NCBI GenBank assembly: GCA_038237805.1
Contig: JBBRYI010000005.1
Location: 62,001 to 126,000, forward strand
Length of the DNA: 64,000 nt
Direction: 5' to 3'
From: JBBQFI01 sp038237805
GTDB taxonomy: Bacteria > Verrucomicrobiota > Verrucomicrobiia > Chthoniobacterales > UBA10450
Part shown: piece after piece, positions 61,654 through 64,000 of the stretch
How the letters are laid out: every line of letters starts with the position of its first letter
How positions within the stretch are numbered: the stretch's first letter is position 1
The notes under the pieces: generated by a model
Databases searched by the model: none
Told to the model about the DNA's origin: nothing
The model's input: the letters and a program-made list of their open reading frames with translations, nothing else
Position numbers and translations under genes: made by a program

Positions 61654-63429
61654 TCACGGTATAACAACCGGCGAAATTGCTGAGGAGGCGAGGGGAAATG
61701 CTTTTTGACCTTTAAGATCAATCGCCCATCCCTGAATTAGAATATCTCCATGACCTAGATGAATCGGGTCGATAACGCCCGAAAAACCCGCATAATAGAT
61801 TTTCGAAATGTGGGTCCGATCACGCAAGTCTGGACGGCCCAACCCGGTTTCCAACACAGTCACTGGTTTGAAGTTGTCGGACTTGTCCCGATATCCGACA
61901 ACAACGCAGTGCGCACGCTCCCCCCTATCTCGTAGCCAGGCCCAGCCCGTAATTACTACGGCATGGCCATGATCTCTATCAAATTGGCATGTCTCAATCT
62001 CACCGTTCGCTCCATTCTCTGCTTGCGGCGACTGCTGCACCTCGCTGCGGAGCGGATCTTTGATAAACGGCACCCGCAGAAAGCCGTGCTGCGCAAGTAC
62101 TCGTGTACGGTCCCTGAGAATATCAACATAAGGAAATACGAGTGCGAGGTCTGGATTTTCCGGCGCGACGTCTATCCACTCAACCGCTCGAAGCAACTTG
62201 GCTCGATATCGGTGACCACTATAAAGGCTAATAAGATTGGTCCGGTAACACGCTACCCACGCAACGGCAGCCAGACCAACCAACCAAACAATATTTGTGA
62301 CGAAGAACACACGCACAACCAACATCTCAGGCCTGATACGTGTGCAATAAATTGCATATGTTAAGCCCACCAACGCCACGTAAAAGAAGAGGCTAAATAC
62401 GGTGTAGCGCCGTCCTAGAGCCTGCTCCGCTCCGTACAGACCCAACCGACCAAAGGCCGTTACCGCGCCGGTGATCACTGCATAAGCAGCGATTAGTAAC
62501 CAGGGATAAAAAGCTCGCCAGTTTGCCTTTCGTTCAAGGGAGATCCAAATGACGGCTGTGCCGACCCCCGTAAAAATGGTTAGGGCTGCTATTCCGAACA
62601 AGAAGGGATTCAAATAATCGGAGGCAAAGTACCCACCGATCCACAGGATTAAGTAATGCGCTAACTCAAGGTAATTGGCTTGCAGCGAAGCGAACTTAGG
62701 GTGGTACACGGGTCTCGTGTAACCGACAAAGTAGCTGCCGATCGCAACGATGCCTGCAAGACAATAAATCGCATACCATGTCGCTCGAGAGCGTCGTGGC
62801 GTCGAATCCGACAGTCCAGGGAAGGGCAATGCCAGCGCCCAAACTAACATTCCATTTGCGAACGTATAAGTAGCTACGAACGCCAAAGAGCAGTTGATTA
62901 ACGTTTTCAGGCGCAATGAGAGGTCCGACAAATTCACGATCGCAACCGCCACCACAGCGATGCCGGGAAATAACGGTTCCAATTGAATGCCATAAAGGAA
63001 ATTTTCGAATTGTACCGGCGAAAAGCATAGAAACATCATCACCACCCACGTTGTCAGTGCCGATGTGGTAGTCCTTCCGGGAGTTCGAACAAGCAGTCGC
63101 AAAAGCAACACGCTCAGAGCGCACATGCTGAGGAAGAAGACAACCATCTCTTTCCGCACATCCCATCCTCCAAATGACGCGAGCGCGAAATAAATCAGTC
63201 TCGGAAAGAATTTCCTACTCTCGTTGTGCTGTGAGAACAGCTCACTGATTGTTAAGCTGCCTCGACACCATGAAACAAATTGACTCCCCGGTGTATGCCA
63301 TTCGTCCCACCAAGGGACCGGCACCCAATTTCGGCGCACATGATGACCCATGAGCACCATCGGAAGTAGACCAAGACAAAACAACGTCGCGCTAAGCAAC
63401 GCACTGGGCTTAACTCGCAGGTTTTTCAA
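61654..63429 (-). CDS. Polytopic membrane protein with C-terminal beta domain
   Basis: 591 residues. About 11 hydrophobic segments between residues 10 and 405 (for example ALLSATLFCLGLLPMVLMG, VVFFLSMCALSVLLLRLLV, WYAIYCLAGIVAIGSYFVG). An early loop WDEWHTPGSQFVSWCRG with a polar WWDEWH resembles the first loop of GT-C/PMT-type glycosyltransferases, where acidic residues act. The C-terminal 100 residues (AVVITGWAWLRDRGERAHCV, ILIQGWAIDLKGQKAFPLA) resemble the GW beta domain of the neighbouring glycosyltransferases. It may be a membrane glycosyltransferase or glycan polymerase; the function is not recognised. The region looks more AT-rich than its neighbours. Confidence 0.72.
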   Translation of the reverse strand: MKNLRVKPSALLSATLFCLGLLPMVLMGHHVRRNWVPVPWWDEWHTPGSQFVSWCRGSLTISELFSQHNESRKFFPRLIYFALASFGGWDVRKEMVVFFLSMCALSVLLLRLLVRTPGRTTTSALTTWVVMMFLCFSPVQFENFLYGIQLEPLFPGIAVVAVAIVNLSDLSLRLKTLINCSLAFVATYTFANGMLVWALALPFPGLSDSTPRRSRATWYAIYCLAGIVAIGSYFVGYTRPVYHPKFASLQANYLELAHYLILWIGGYFASDYLNPFLFGIAALTIFTGVGTAVIWISLERKANWRAFYPWLLIAAYAVITGAVTAFGRLGLYGAEQALGRRYTVFSLFFYVALVGLTYAIYCTRIRPEMLVVRVFFVTNIVWLVGLAAVAWVACYRTNLISLYSGHRYRAKLLRAVEWIDVAPENPDLALVFPYVDILRDRTRVLAQHGFLRVPFIKDPLRSEVQQSPQAENGANGEIETCQFDRDHGHAVVITGWAWLRDRGERAHCVVVGYRDKSDNFKPVTVLETGLGRPDLRDRTHISKIYYAGFSGVIDPIHLGHGDILIQGWAIDLKGQKAFPLASSAISPVVIP

Positions 63430-63713
63430 TTTTCTAGCAGTCGCACCAGTATTGACAGGATACTTCTTCGAGAACGCTGCAACTCAAGCCGATCCTCCAC
63501 GAGGAGCAAGTGTAAACGAAAGAGTTCTCGACTCTTCTCAACGGGAGGACGGTGACATCTATTCTTCGCGACCCGACAACTTCCAAAGCTGTTTTGGTTT
63601 TGCGATACTTCGAGGTTCTGGAATCCGTCGAGACCAAGTGCCAGGACATTGTGCTCCTGAAGGCATGCTAGTAGCTAAATGCCTTCAGCAATTAATGTGA
63701 ATTAGCGAATAAC

Positions 63714-64000
63714 ATGCGACGAACCAAAATCATTTGCACCCTTGGCCCGGCGACCGAAAGCACTGAAACGCTGCGTCGACTCGTCCAGGCCGGCGCGAAT
63801 ATTTTTCGCTTCAATATGAGTCACGCGAAGCATCCCTGGGTGCGTGAAGTTGTTAGGCGGATTCGAAGTCTCGAGCAGGAGCTGGAACGTCCGCTTGCGG
63901 TTTTGCTCGACACGCAAGGACCGGCTATCCGCACCGGCGCCGTCAGCAGCGATATCGAATTAAGGCCGGGGGATATTCTTGAGCTGCGGGTGCGTGGCGC
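63714..64000 (+). CDS. pyk: Pyruvate kinase, N-terminal part (cut by window edge)
   Basis: Begins MRRTKIICTLGPATESTETL, the pyruvate kinase opening (TKIVCTIGPA), and continues AGANIFRFNMSHAKHPW (the RLNFSHG substrate-site block with Arg and Asn) and VLLDTQGPAIRTG (DTKGPEIRTG). The reading frame is open to the window end, so about 95 of 470-480 residues are visible. It converts phosphoenolpyruvate + ADP to pyruvate + ATP at the end of glycolysis. A close TCGTTAGGC variant (TTGTTAGGC) lies at about 63850. Confidence 0.92.
   Translation, partial: MRRTKIICTLGPATESTETLRRLVQAGANIFRFNMSHAKHPWVREVVRRIRSLEQELERPLAVLLDTQGPAIRTGAVSSDIELRPGDILELRVRG

Noticed and set aside
63350..63700. 116-codon frame upstream of pyruvate kinase
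   Set aside because: Overlaps the start of the membrane protein on the other strand, has no motif and composition unlike the neighbours.

Overview
The window looks like a chromosomal segment of a soil-type Verrucomicrobium; Chthoniobacterales-like is a guess from gene content, not a phylogenetic result. The pointers are a moderately GC-rich composition, an orphan two-domain ADOP-type permease, three paralogous 'AELKRRNVYKVAVAY' TolB-like/TPR membrane proteins, many palindromic repeats, and a split IcmF-type mutase. I found no tRNA, rRNA, CRISPR array, integrase or IS transposase. Gene-free gaps are all shorter than about 300 bases and mostly hold palindromic repeats; 63430-63713 holds nothing I can name.

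Layout. 1-28.6 kb is mainly acyl-CoA and propionate metabolism: a succinyl-CoA-ligase-like beta subunit (cut by the left edge), glutaryl-CoA dehydrogenase, an SCP-x-type thiolase, FabG, a B12-binding/GTPase protein overlapping a mutase subunit (a split IcmF), an acyl-CoA dehydrogenase, an MFS transporter, a fused SCOT CoA-transferase and a prpD-prpB-prpC methylcitrate operon followed by a thioesterase, a sulfotransferase-like protein and a class IV aminotransferase. Together these could feed isobutyryl-, glutaryl-, propionyl- and acetoacetyl-CoA into the TCA cycle. Interleaved are a frameshifted haem/ferredoxin/cyclase sensor gene and the three tandem TolB/TPR genes, the last of which is frameshifted.

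28.6-39 kb is accessory. Two DoxX paralogues flank an ADOP permease. Then come a TPR gene remnant, a type II restriction-modification pair that looks AT-richer than its surroundings, and an unusual block in which the 5' end of a metallopeptidase gene occurs three times, with toxin-antitoxin operons between the copies. The last copy is the intact gene and is followed by an ATP-grasp ligase.

39-48.4 kb is mixed: OsmC, GNAT, an M20-like protein lacking expected metal ligands, a 3D-domain protein and a CHAP-like protein, MutS carrying an in-frame palindromic element, a TPR protein and a DUF4142 protein. 48.4-63.4 kb is a surface-glycan cluster: four large glycosyltransferase proteins plus a WsaF-like one, three methyltransferases and a polytopic membrane protein, several sharing a 'GW' beta-sandwich-like domain. 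The right edge cuts pyruvate kinase.

Two signals are not explained by gene content. First, the octamer CGTTAGGC (27 of 29 times TCGTTAGGC) occurs 29 times on both strands where about 2 are expected. It lies in several reading frames, always inside genes, and is absent from the R-M segment. Second, the metallopeptidase 5'-fragment/toxin-antitoxin cassette array at 34.9-36.9 kb.
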